A stretch of DNA of 64,000 nt. Source: JBGPTK01 sp963797765. Lineage in GTDB: Bacteria; Acidobacteriota; Terriglobia; Acidiferrales; UBA7541. The position numbers and the translations under genes were made by a program. Each line of letters begins with the position of its first letter. Positions within the stretch are counted from its first letter, which is position 1. Where the stretch lies: positions 868,001 to 932,000 of the forward strand of contig CAWCQU010000002.1 of assembly GCA_963797765.1 (NCBI GenBank). Reading direction: 5' to 3'. This document shows, piece after piece, positions 55,495 through 63,076 of the stretch. The notes beneath the pieces were generated by a model that saw only the letters and a program-made list of their open reading frames with translations, did not search any database and was not told where the DNA came from.

Positions 55495-57030
55495 ATGATG
55501 ATTCGTCGATCCCGGTGCCTGCTCAGCCTCTTCACTTTACTGAGTTTATCGGTGCATTCCGCAATGGCCGCGCCTGGTTCCACAGAACCGCTCTCCCCCG
55601 CCGAAGACGGAACTCTCAAAGCGCTCTCCGCAATTGCCGGCGCAGGAATGATGAATTCCAACGCCTACGGCTATCTCCAGGAATTGAGCGACGACATTGG
55701 CGGCCGCGTCACTGGCACTCCGCAAGCTGCCAAGGCTGTTGAATGGGGACTCGCTCGCATGCGCGCGATTGGCCTCGAAAATGTCCACGCCGAGTCGTGG
55801 GAAATTTCCCGCGGCTGGACGCGCGGTTCCGCCGAAGCCGAGCTTCTCTCTCCCGTTCACCATCGCTTGCTGATCGATTCCATGGGCTGGGTTGGATCCA
55901 CCGCGGGCAGCGTCGAAGGCGACGTGGTCGCAGTCAACATCAATCAAATTGACGAGGAGATTCAGCAAAACTCATCGCACTGGGCGGGCAAGGTTCTTCT
56001 GATCGTGAAGCGCGGATTTCCCAAGCAAGGCGGCATGCTGGCTTTCGCGAGGTTCGGACCATTTCTAAAAAGTGCTTACGCAGCCCACGCGATTGCCGTC
56101 ATCGGCGGTCAAGCTGGCGCGAAATCCACCGGAATGAATTTGACGCATACCGGCGCGCTGGGCTTCAACACCTATTACGACATTCCCGTCGTCAGCATGG
56201 GCGCCGAGGATCAGGACCAGCTCGAACGCTTCCTCGATCGCGGCAAGCCAATTCGCATTCGCATCAACGTGCAAAATCAGGTGACCAGCGGCCCCGTGGA
56301 ATCCGCCAATGTCGTCGGCGAAATCCGCGGCACTCAATTCCCTGAGCAAATCATCGTCGCCGGGGGACACCTGGATTCCTGGGATCTCGCTTCGGGCACC
56401 ACCGACGATGGCTGCGGCGTCACCGTTGCTCTCGGCGCCGCGGAAGCCATTTTGAAATCCAGCTTCAAACCCTTGCGCACCATTCGCTTCGTTTTGTTTA
56501 CGGGAGAGGAAGAAGGCTTACTCGGTTCGATCGCCTACGTGAAAACTCATCAAAACGAAATGGCCAATCACATTGCCGCCGTGATTCTCGATAATGGGCA
56601 AGGCCCGGTTAATGCACTCGAACTGGGCGGCCGCACCGACCTGGTTTCCGCTTTTCAAAAATTCGCCATTTATATTCAAGCTTTCGGGGATATCGACGTG
56701 GACGACGATCCGGTTTTCGGCACGGATGCCGGTCCATTCATTTTGGCGGGGCTGCCGGGCATCAACTTGGGGCAGGATTCGCCTGACTACAAATTCACGC
56801 ATCACTCCGCAGTGGACACATTCGATAAAGTAAAACCCGATATCTTGATTCGCAACGCAACCATCATGGCCGTCACCGCTTTCTGGATCGCCGGCCGGCC
56901 CGAACGGCTCGATACTCCTTGGCCAGCCGAAAAAACCGCGCGCATGTTAACAGAGAAAAAACAGGACACATTCCTGAAAGCCTTCGGCCTCTGGCCCTTC
57001 GGCAATCTAGGCGCCGAACCAAAGGATTAA
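55495..57030 (+). CDS. Secreted M28-family zinc aminopeptidase
   Basis: The 511-residue protein has a signal peptide (about 1-26, cleavage after SAMA). A PA-like insert follows (about 130-240), then the M28 dizinc domain: His and Asp in AGGHLDSWDLASGTTDDG (zinc ligand, and the bridging Asp in TTDDG), the catalytic Glu pair in TGEEEGLLGS, a further Asp ligand likely in DVDDDPVFGTDAG, and His in FTHHSAVDTFD. It should remove N-terminal residues from peptides in the periplasm or outside the cell. Two ATGs are adjacent (55495 and 55498), with AAAGGAGAG upstream serving either. It is transcribed away from the Deg protease. Confidence 0.92.
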   Translation: MMIRRSRCLLSLFTLLSLSVHSAMAAPGSTEPLSPAEDGTLKALSAIAGAGMMNSNAYGYLQELSDDIGGRVTGTPQAAKAVEWGLARMRAIGLENVHAESWEISRGWTRGSAEAELLSPVHHRLLIDSMGWVGSTAGSVEGDVVAVNINQIDEEIQQNSSHWAGKVLLIVKRGFPKQGGMLAFARFGPFLKSAYAAHAIAVIGGQAGAKSTGMNLTHTGALGFNTYYDIPVVSMGAEDQDQLERFLDRGKPIRIRINVQNQVTSGPVESANVVGEIRGTQFPEQIIVAGGHLDSWDLASGTTDDGCGVTVALGAAEAILKSSFKPLRTIRFVLFTGEEEGLLGSIAYVKTHQNEMANHIAAVILDNGQGPVNALELGGRTDLVSAFQKFAIYIQAFGDIDVDDDPVFGTDAGPFILAGLPGINLGQDSPDYKFTHHSAVDTFDKVKPDILIRNATIMAVTAFWIAGRPERLDTPWPAEKTARMLTEKKQDTFLKAFGLWPFGNLGAEPKD

Positions 57031-57048
57031 TACGGCGCAAGCAAGAGG

Positions 57049-57089
57049 GTGCCCCATCCTTCCCGAGCCTCATCGGGAAGGGTGGGGTC
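57049..57089 (+). repeat. Interspersed palindromic repeat, copy 2
   Basis: GTGCCCCATCCTTCCCGA, then GCCTCATCGGGAAG and GGTGGGG, nearly matches the minus-strand element at 44787-44826. The arms CTTCCCGA/TCGGGAAG form an 8-bp stem. It lies 19 bp after the M28 peptidase stop, between convergent genes, and may double as a terminator. Confidence 0.7.
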
Positions 57090-57159
57090 TTTGACTTTTC
57101 TGTATTACCCACGGAACCATGAAATATACAGAACACCGCAGCCGCGCTCCTCTGTTGCA

Positions 57160-57189
57160 GTCATCCCGAGCGAAGCGAGGGATCCCGCG
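57160..57189 (+). repeat. Interspersed repeat GTCATCCCGAGCGAAGCGAG, copy 1
   Basis: The 30-bp stretch beginning GTCATCCCGAGCGAAGCGAG is intergenic and recurs with a few changes at 58954-58981. Elements of this kind are frequent between genes in Acidobacteriota. Confidence 0.55.
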
Positions 57190-57230
57190 CAACATCCCAG
57201 TGCTCGAATACCCGCCGCCTAGCATCATTT

Positions 57231-57950
57231 TCACGCGGCGCTGGGGCTGATCAGCCTCGCGATGAAAAACGCCGCGGCCGCTGCCAGACCGCCCACAATC
57301 ACCGTTTGCAATCCTCCGCGCAGGGGCTTCACTCCGGTGTAATGTCCCTTCACGCATCCGAACGCGAACAGCGCTGCCAGCGTCACGCTGACGGAGACCC
57401 ACAACGCGCTCGTCACCTGGCCCACCAGCATGTAAGGCGCCAGTGGAATCATCCCCCCTGCAATATACGACGCCGCAATCGTCGCCGCGCTCCGTCCCGC
57501 GCGCGCGGGATCCGGCTCCTCCAGGCCAAGTTCGAATCGCATCATGAAATCCACCCAGCGTGTCTGGTCCGAGCAGATTGCATTCACCACCGGCCGCATC
57601 TGTTCCTCGGACATCCCGTACCCACGGAACACTTTCGCCACCTCTTCTTCCTCTTGATCGGCCAGTTCCACTGTCTCGCGAATTTCTCGTTGCCGCTCCG
57701 ATTCGTAATGTTCCGAATCGGTTTTCGCGGCCAGATAGCCTCCCAATCCCATGGCGATCGATCCCGCCGCAATTTCCGCCAGGCCCGCCAGCACGATCAA
57801 GCTGTTTCCGTGAACGGCCACGGCCGCCGCTCCCGTCAATCCAGCAGCCAGAGCGAATGGAACCGTCAATCCATCCGCCATTCCAATAACAATGTCACGA
57901 ACTGCCGCAGTCGCTGTAAAATGTGATTCCAGGTGCCCGCTCGACGGCAT
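57231..57950 (-). CDS. VIT1/CCC1-family iron/manganese transporter
   Basis: The protein (239 residues from ATG 57950, with GGGAGC upstream; ATG 57980 is less likely) has five membrane helices in the VIT family arrangement. Residues near 20-45 contain VRDIVIGMADGLTVPFALAAGL, the first conserved pore helix. A Met- and Gly-containing second helix follows (AAGSIAMGLGGYLAAKTDSE). A cytoplasmic acidic/helical domain comes next (about 75-145, rich in Glu, with metal-binding character), and then three more helices. Members export Fe(II) or Mn(II) from the cytoplasm. Lying next to superoxide dismutase it fits metal/oxidative homeostasis, although the two are divergently arranged and not an operon. Confidence 0.9.
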   Translation of the reverse strand: MPSSGHLESHFTATAAVRDIVIGMADGLTVPFALAAGLTGAAAVAVHGNSLIVLAGLAEIAAGSIAMGLGGYLAAKTDSEHYESERQREIRETVELADQEEEEVAKVFRGYGMSEEQMRPVVNAICSDQTRWVDFMMRFELGLEEPDPARAGRSAATIAASYIAGGMIPLAPYMLVGQVTSALWVSVSVTLAALFAFGCVKGHYTGVKPLRGGLQTVIVGGLAAAAAFFIARLISPSAA

Positions 57951-57976
57951 GGTTAGCTCCCTGTTTGCATTAAGTA

Positions 57977-58044
57977 GCACAGCCGCTCTTGGCTGTGCAC
58001 CCAGCCAATTCCCAAACTACGCGCACAGGCAGGAGTGCCTGTGC
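57977..58044. repeat. Pair of small REP-like hairpins in opposite orientation
   Basis: GCACAGCC/GGCTGTGC (57977-57998) and GCACAGGC/GCCTGTGC (58023-58044) are two related hairpins carrying the word GTAGCACAG in opposite orientations. Together they look like a two-unit REP cluster between divergent genes. Confidence 0.6.
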
Positions 58045-58084
58045 TACCAAAACCGATCGCAATGCAGCTGAACCTACGACCGCG

Positions 58085-58118
58085 CTGACAGCATCATTCT
58101 ATTGTGCAATAATTGCAC
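58085..58118 (+). promoter_or_regulatory. Promoter with overlapping palindromic operator for the SOD gene
   Basis: A -35 CTGACA (58085-58090) and a -10 AATAAT (58108-58113), each five of six to consensus, have a 17-bp spacer. The -10 lies inside the perfect palindrome GTGCAATAATTGCAC (58104-58118). A protein bound there would block RNA polymerase, so the gene is probably repressed under some condition such as low oxidant or metal state. The repressor is not identified. Confidence 0.6.
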
Positions 58119-58139
58119 GCAGCAAATCAGGAGGATTAC

Positions 58140-58781
58140 ATGGCTCAACAAACCGGGACGGCTCAAACCACCGCTCATCAACTGCCGCCTTTGCCCTACG
58201 CGTTTGACGCACTCGAACCGTATATCGACGCAAAGACAATGGAAATTCACCACGACAAGCATCACAACGCTTACGTCACCAACCTCAACAAAGCTCTCGA
58301 AGGACACGCTGACCTGCAACAACTCTCGCTCAACGACCTGATCGCTCACCTCGACCGCGTGCCCGAAAACATCCGCACCGCTGTCCGTAATAATGGCGGC
58401 GGACATGCCAACCATTCGCTCTTCTGGACCTGGATGAAGAAGGGCGGCGGTGGCGAACCCAAGGGCGCAGTAGCCGACGCCATCAAGAGCGCGTTCGGAT
58501 CATTTGCCGATTTCAAAACCAAGTTTGGGCAGGCTGCCACCACGCGCTTCGGCTCCGGCTGGGCCTGGTTGCAGTTGCAGAATGGCAAGCTCGCAATTGA
58601 ATCCACGCCGAACCAGGATAGTCCCATCATGTCCGGCGCAAAGCCAATTCTCGGCCTCGACGTTTGGGAGCATGCCTACTATCTGAAATATCAAAACCGC
58701 CGTCCCGATTACATTGAGGCTTGGTGGAACGTGGTCGATTGGGACCACGTCAACGATGGCTTCACAAAAGCGAGCAAGTAG
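58140..58781 (+). CDS. sodA: Superoxide dismutase, Mn/Fe type
   Basis: This 213-residue protein starts at ATG 58140, 6 bp after AGGAGG. All four metal ligands are present: His37 in MEIHHDKHH, His in GGHANHSLFW, and Asp and His in LDVWEHAYY. Other family marks are GSGWAWLQL and YIEAWWNVVDW. GGHANHSLFW resembles manganese enzymes, but metal preference cannot be fixed by eye and cambialistic use is possible. It converts superoxide to peroxide and oxygen in the cytoplasm; no signal peptide is seen. It has its own promoter with an overlapping operator and ends at a strong terminator, so it is monocistronic. Confidence 0.96.
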   Translation: MAQQTGTAQTTAHQLPPLPYAFDALEPYIDAKTMEIHHDKHHNAYVTNLNKALEGHADLQQLSLNDLIAHLDRVPENIRTAVRNNGGGHANHSLFWTWMKKGGGGEPKGAVADAIKSAFGSFADFKTKFGQAATTRFGSGWAWLQLQNGKLAIESTPNQDSPIMSGAKPILGLDVWEHAYYLKYQNRRPDYIEAWWNVVDWDHVNDGFTKASK

Positions 58782-58827
58782 CGAACGACCGTTCGCGGTA
58801 ATTGAAATCAAATCGCGAGTCACTTAA

Positions 58828-58863
58828 AGACCCGCCCCGCTCGACGGGACGGGTCTTCTTTTT
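58828..58863 (+). terminator. Intrinsic terminator of the SOD gene
   Basis: The stem AGACCCG-C-CCCG pairs with CGGG-A-CGGGTCT (11 bp, one mismatch) around the loop CTCGA, then TCTTTTT follows. It lies 46 bp after the stop codon. Confidence 0.88.
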
Positions 58864-58953
58864 CTGGCTCGTTTTGACCTGCTAGTTGATTTCGCCTGGC
58901 AAATGTTTCTTAGGGGGTCGCAGCTTCCGGCCCGCTGAAGAATGCATTGGGGA

Positions 58954-58981
58954 GTCATTCCGAACGAAGTGAGGAATCCGG
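58954..58981 (+). repeat. Interspersed repeat GTCATTCCGAACGAAGTGAG, copy 2
   Basis: This 28-bp element is related to that at 57160-57189 and lies in the 290-bp space between the SOD terminator and the permease stop. The rest of that space holds nothing recognisable. Confidence 0.5.
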
Positions 58982-59073
58982 AGTTGATCTGAAATGCTCG
59001 AGTGAATGAGATTTTCTATTTTGCGCATGACAATGCGGCGAAATCCACATAGCATTTATGCGGTCGCTCACGG

Positions 59074-60348
59074 TCAAAATCCCGGCAGAAATTTCATTTC
59101 CAGCGCCAGAATCAAAATCGCCGCGACGGTTGTCACCAGCGTCACCACCAATCCCACTCGCGTGAATTCCCAAAAAGAAATCGGCGCCTTCTTCGCCGCC
59201 AGTTGCAGGACGATTAAATTCGCTACCGATCCAATCGGGCTGGAATTTCCCGCCAGCGTGCTGGTGCTTGCCAGCGCCAGCCATACCGAATGGCTGTGCG
59301 GAAACGAATTCACCAGCGGGCGGAACAGCAGCACCGCCGGAACATTGCTCACCAGGTTGGAAAGAACCAGCATCACTCCGCTGACCGCGAATAATTGCGA
59401 AACCGGATTTCCCCGCAGCCACGGCTCAAAATGCCGGATTAAATAATCCGTCGCGCCGGAAGTTTCAAATCCGCGAATCACCACGAAGAGCGATGCAAAA
59501 AACAAAAGCAACTCCCAATCCACCCGTTGGTGAATGTATTCCGATTTCACTCCGCCAATCACCAGGATCAGCGCTCCCACCGAGATCGCCACCAGCGGAA
59601 ACGAAAAATTGAAAATCCACAGAACGATCACCAGTGACGCCGCCAGCGCGCATTTTTCGAGCAGTAACCGATGCACCGGCACATGCACCATCGGCGTTTG
59701 CTCTAGGGGCTGCGTACCGCCCAGTTCCCGACGGAAGAACAGCCACAACACCGCGACATTCAGCACCAGCCCCACCAGCGACACCGGCGCCAGATGTGCC
59801 AGAAATCCCAGGAACGTCAGGTGCGCTGAAATTCCCACCAGCGCATTTTGTGGATTTCCCGTCACCGACATGGCCGACCCGATATTCGACGACGTCGCTA
59901 GCGCAATCACGTAGGGAATCGGCGGCAGGTTCAGCCGGTCCGTAACCGCCAGCACAATCGGAGTGAAAATCAGGCAGATCGTATCGTTCACAAAAAAAGC
60001 CGACAAGATTCCCGCCGTGAACACCAGCGCCACCAGCAATTGAAATCGCGTTCGCGCCACTCCCGCCACATGCACGGCAATCCAATCGAAAAACCCCGAA
60101 ACCTGAAAATGCGCCACCAGGATCATCATTCCCAGCAGGAACATGATCGTGTTCCAATCGATCGATTGGTACGCCTGGTCGAGCGGCACCGCTCTCGTAA
60201 GAACCATCGCCACAGCGCCGCAAAACGCCGCCGCCGTGCGATCCAGATAACTCCCCCGCCCGCTCTGAACCGCAATCAGCGCATAAGTGACCAGAAAAAT
60301 CCCAATGGTCACCCACCGGCTCGCCCCCACTCCCGCCAGCGAATTCAA
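59074..60348 (-). CDS. Ion transporter superfamily permease (ArsB/NhaD/DASS-like)
   Basis: The 424-residue protein is almost entirely membrane helices (about 11). It has two pseudo-symmetric halves, each with a conserved Asn-containing helix-loop: FFVNDTICLIFTPIVL with TSSNIGSAMSVTGNPQN in the first half, and LVSNVPAVLLFRPLV with TSTLAGNSSPIGSVANL in the second. These are the signature loops of the arsenite/sodium-proton/dicarboxylate transporter fold. Substrate could be a dicarboxylate, arsenite or sodium; the sequence does not decide, and no ars or citrate genes are near. It is transcribed convergently with the SOD gene. Confidence 0.88.
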   Translation of the reverse strand: MNSLAGVGASRWVTIGIFLVTYALIAVQSGRGSYLDRTAAAFCGAVAMVLTRAVPLDQAYQSIDWNTIMFLLGMMILVAHFQVSGFFDWIAVHVAGVARTRFQLLVALVFTAGILSAFFVNDTICLIFTPIVLAVTDRLNLPPIPYVIALATSSNIGSAMSVTGNPQNALVGISAHLTFLGFLAHLAPVSLVGLVLNVAVLWLFFRRELGGTQPLEQTPMVHVPVHRLLLEKCALAASLVIVLWIFNFSFPLVAISVGALILVIGGVKSEYIHQRVDWELLLFFASLFVVIRGFETSGATDYLIRHFEPWLRGNPVSQLFAVSGVMLVLSNLVSNVPAVLLFRPLVNSFPHSHSVWLALASTSTLAGNSSPIGSVANLIVLQLAAKKAPISFWEFTRVGLVVTLVTTVAAILILALEMKFLPGF

Positions 60349-60566
60349 AGACTCATGCAGAGCAACATAGACACTGAATTTATCTCATATTCGTCGCCGT
60401 CTTGACCAGGGATATGGTTGAATGAACTGAATTTCGACAATCGGATCAGATTCTAAATCCAAGCTGATTGCGAGTGAACCGGGAATCGCCATCCCGTTCG
60501 TAAGATGCAAACGACTTTTGCAGATAGTTGCTTGCACTGCTGTCGGCTCGGCAAGATACTAGCGTC

Positions 60567-60968
60567 GTGAAAACGGTGAGACGGGGATTCAATTTAGCCG
60601 CGGTAATCGTTGTCATTGCATGTGTGAGTTGGTCTTGCATTAAAGCTGTATCGGAGGCAATTTGACTGCAAGATCAACGCAGCGCTATATGTTCGACCCG
60701 GCGAGTTCAATCCATCAAGCAAGATGCCCGGGATAGGCTCAAAATCGGTGCAAATAAGGCTGACGGTTTCTCTGTTTTTTCGAAGAGCACGGCATTCCGT
60801 TCACCACCGTGGAGTCTCGAGGCAATTGGAACACTACGGACCTCCGGATGCGCCCCGATTGGCTGTGGCACAGATTCGGCTATAGTCAGTGTACGAGTGA
60901 AGCTCGATGGGGCGGGTACCGTGACTGAAGAGCCGACTGTGATTGGCATGTACACGGACTGCCTATAA
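60567..60968 (+). pseudogene. Small exported protein frame interrupted by TGA
   Basis: From GTG 60567 the frame encodes a 32-residue segment with a hydrophobic core (FNLAAVIVVIACVSWSC, signal- or lipoprotein-like), then TGA at 60663-60665. It continues open in the same frame for a further 100 codons to TAA at 60966-60968. The last part reads AIVSVRVKLDGAGTVTEEPT, which resembles the beta-strand repeat of TonB-like C-terminal domains. The simplest reading is a remnant of an exported TonB-related protein with a nonsense mutation. Selenocysteine is unlikely, since no redox motif surrounds the TGA. Base composition is less GC-rich than in neighbouring genes, which supports decay or transfer. Confidence 0.4.
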
Positions 60969-61006
60969 GCGGATTGCGGGAAGGTGGACAGCTCGGCCTG
61001 CAGGTT

Positions 61007-61034
61007 TGTAGGGGCGCTGCTTGCTGCGCCCGCC
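61007..61034 (+). repeat. GTAGGGGC-type interspersed palindrome
   Basis: The stretch starts TGTAGGGGCGCTGCTTGC and contains a GGGCGC/GCGCCC hairpin. Related GTAGG-initial elements lie at 44546 and 61986, all intergenic. Confidence 0.45.
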
Positions 61035-61126
61035 GCCCTATAGCAACCCCGTGGAGGGTCTCGATGGACTTGATCGAGATGGCGAGGAATCTCTTTTCCA
61101 CCCGCTGATTCTCAACCAACAATTCT

Positions 61127-61925
61127 TCAGTGCGCCCAAACTTTCTCCGCATCCTTTTCGAACGGGTAGACGTGTACCATCCATCCAAACATCTGCGGAA
61201 CCCAGCGCCCGCCCGCCGCTTCGCAGGCTTCCGCCGTCGCGATGGAGCCTTCGAATCCGAATTGTTTGCGGTCAATTTGCGCAGCGGGAGTTCCCTTGGG
61301 AGGCATGCACAGATTCACGTGCCGGTGCCAGCGCGCCACGCTCAGCGGCACGCGCTCGTTCAATTGACTCTCCGAAAAATTCTTGGGCGCCGTGTACATC
61401 GCGCCCATCAGCTTGTAGCCATCCCCCACCTTTTTATAAAGCAGCGAAGTGGGGTGCTCGGGATTGAACGCAAATTGCGCTTCGAACGCATAGCGGTAAT
61501 TCGTGAAGTGATATTGCGGCTGCGGCACGTTTGGAAAGAAAATCTCGTATCCATCCGCCAGCGCCACTTTGTAATCCTCATATTTCACAATCGAAGGCCG
61601 CAGCGCCGCCACAATTTCCTCGCCGCGCTTTTCATCGTCCGCATTCGCCGACCGCAACGCCGTCATATACATGTGCGGCCCCATGTCCATGTGCTCGTGC
61701 GACATGGAATCATTCGCGCCGCGAGCCTCGTCCGCGGCTCCCGCCGAGTCATGGCCCATCGCCCCCATTTTCGACATGCCCATTCCGGGCATGTCAGGCT
61801 TGCTCTGGCCTTGCGTCTGCTGGCCCTGCGCGCCTTGACTGCTGTGCGTTCGCATTGGGCAAGCAAAATAGCGCTCCTGCAAGAACGAAGGTGAAAAAGA
61901 TTCCGGACGTTTTTCCCAGTTTCAT
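61127..61925 (-). CDS. Exported Met/His-rich protein of unknown function, one frameshift
   Basis: From ATG 61925 (GGAG upstream) the first frame gives a clear signal peptide (MKLGKTSGIFFTFVLAGALF, cleavage after NANA). An extra base near 61841 then shifts it into the frame that continues QGAQGQQTQGQSKPDMPG to the stop at 61127. Corrected, the protein is about 265 residues. After the signal comes a low-complexity segment rich in Met, Gly and His (MPGMGMSKMGAMG, then MSHEHMDMG), which could bind copper or another soft metal. A domain of about 180 residues follows, with conserved-looking Tyr, Trp and His positions (WHRHVNLCMPP, QMFGWMVHVYPFE). I do not recognise the domain. Without the correction the product would lack its signal. 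Confidence 0.78.
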
Positions 61926-62270
61926 AGCCGCTTCTCCTACTCTGTATAACGCATCGCGCACCAAAAAGTTTCGCCCACCCAGGCATGTAGGGGCCGGCTT
62001 CAGTTCACGCTGAGCTTCGAAGGGCCGCGCCCTCTTGTGCAGCGTCGCACACTTTACGGGCAATGGCCAAAAGTAGACTTGGCGCAAAGCCTCGACTACA
62101 CTCTTCCAGGCAATTTTAACGTGTTGCAAGCAGCCCGGATGGCGCACTCGACCCGCGAAATGCGCAAAAAAGTGGCCGATCCCGGACTGTTCGTGTGACA
62201 AATATTTTACATCCGATTGGAAGAAAATCGGAATCCCGGCCAGCCGCAAAGCATCTATGCACATTCGCCC
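61926..62270. other. Gene-free spacer with one repeat element
   Basis: No supported gene is seen. A GTAGGGGCCGGCTTCAG repeat is at 61986-62034. The region separates divergent genes and must hold the promoters of both, but no element is clear enough to call. Confidence 0.45.
61986..62034 (+). repeat. GTAGGGGC-type interspersed repeat
   Basis: TGTAGGGGCCGGCTTCAG, then CTGAGCTTCGAAGGGCCGCGCCCT, contains paired GGGCC/GGCCC-like words. It shares the GTAGG and GCTTCAG words with the element at 44546. Confidence 0.4.
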
Positions 62271-63062
62271 ATGATTACCTTCGTATCCGCCGATTGGTTG
62301 CAGCAGCGCCTGGATGATCCGGATTTCCTGGTCATCGATCCGCGTTCCGTGATCCGCTACATGTCCGGACACGCGAAAAATGCAGTCAGTCTGCCGGCCG
62401 CAAAAGTTTTCACATCAAATGGTTTGCGACCCGTTGAAGAACTCGCTCGCTGGATCGGCGCTGCCGGACTCGATGACAAGAAAACTCCGATCCTTTACGA
62501 CAACTTCGACGGCCAAAACGCGGCGCTGCTGGCATGGCTCTTGCTTTATCTGGGCCGCACCGATATTCACATCATGGAAACTTTCTGGGAAAAGTGGATT
62601 GCCGAAGGACGCGAAGCGTTCTACCGCCCCGTTCCGCAAACCTCACGCACATTCACTCCGCGCATTCGCAACGATTTTCGCGTCTCGCTCGCCGAAGTTC
62701 AAAAATCAACGAACCGCAAATTGGTGGATTTTCGCAGCCGCGACGAATTCACCGGCAAGCTGGATACCGAAAATAAGCCGGGCCATATCCCCGGCGCCGT
62801 CAACCTGGTTTGGCGGGAATTAAACGGCCCCAATCACCAAATTCTCGCGCCGCGCGAAAAACTACTATCCCTTTTTGCGAATTGCGGCATCTCATCCACC
62901 GATCAGGTGGTGGCCTATTGCCGCAGCGGAATGCGCGCCTCGCTCGGCTTTCTGGCGCTGGAGCAGTTGGGAATCCCGGTCTCGCTTTACGATGGTTCCT
63001 ACGCGGAATGGGCCCGCAACGGCTTGCCCGTGGAGCATTCCGAATTACCAGCTCAAACCTAA
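62271..63062 (+). CDS. Rhodanese-type sulfurtransferase (two domains)
   Basis: The protein (263 residues from ATG 62271) has two rhodanese domains. The first (about 1-120) is non-catalytic. The second (about 140-255) carries the persulfide Cys217 in the loop CRSGMR, preceded by VDFRSRDEFTG and followed by LYDGSYAEWARNGLPVE. Such enzymes move sulfane sulfur from thiosulfate or 3-mercaptopyruvate to an acceptor. The loop CRSGxR is closer to thiosulfate:cyanide sulfurtransferases than to the CGSGVT of mercaptopyruvate enzymes. An upstream TTG at 62217 would add 18 residues; no strong SD decides, and ATG 62271 fits the family N-terminus (ITFVSADWL). It is followed after 14 bp by the core-MetE gene, suggesting a sulfur/methionine operon. 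Confidence 0.9.
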   Translation: MITFVSADWLQQRLDDPDFLVIDPRSVIRYMSGHAKNAVSLPAAKVFTSNGLRPVEELARWIGAAGLDDKKTPILYDNFDGQNAALLAWLLLYLGRTDIHIMETFWEKWIAEGREAFYRPVPQTSRTFTPRIRNDFRVSLAEVQKSTNRKLVDFRSRDEFTGKLDTENKPGHIPGAVNLVWRELNGPNHQILAPREKLLSLFANCGISSTDQVVAYCRSGMRASLGFLALEQLGIPVSLYDGSYAEWARNGLPVEHSELPAQT

Positions 63063-63076
63063 CGGAGAAAAAATAA

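Larger units (their letters stand above)
60349..61126. other. Gene-poor region with a decayed reading frame
   Basis: Apart from the interrupted frame at 60567-60968 I find no credible gene in this stretch; minus-strand frames at 60446, 60707 and 60886 have no SD or recognisable domain. A GTAGGGGCGCTGCTTGCTGC repeat lies at 61007-61034. Confidence 0.5.

Noticed and set aside
60663..60665. TGA as a second selenocysteine codon
   Set aside because: There is no redox motif around it and no obvious short hairpin with G in the loop at the right distance. Decay is the simpler reading.
60886..61275. Minus-strand frame of 129 codons in the gene-poor region
   Set aside because: It is Arg-rich and of low complexity, crosses a repeat element and overlaps the end of the exported Met-rich gene. 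It has no support.
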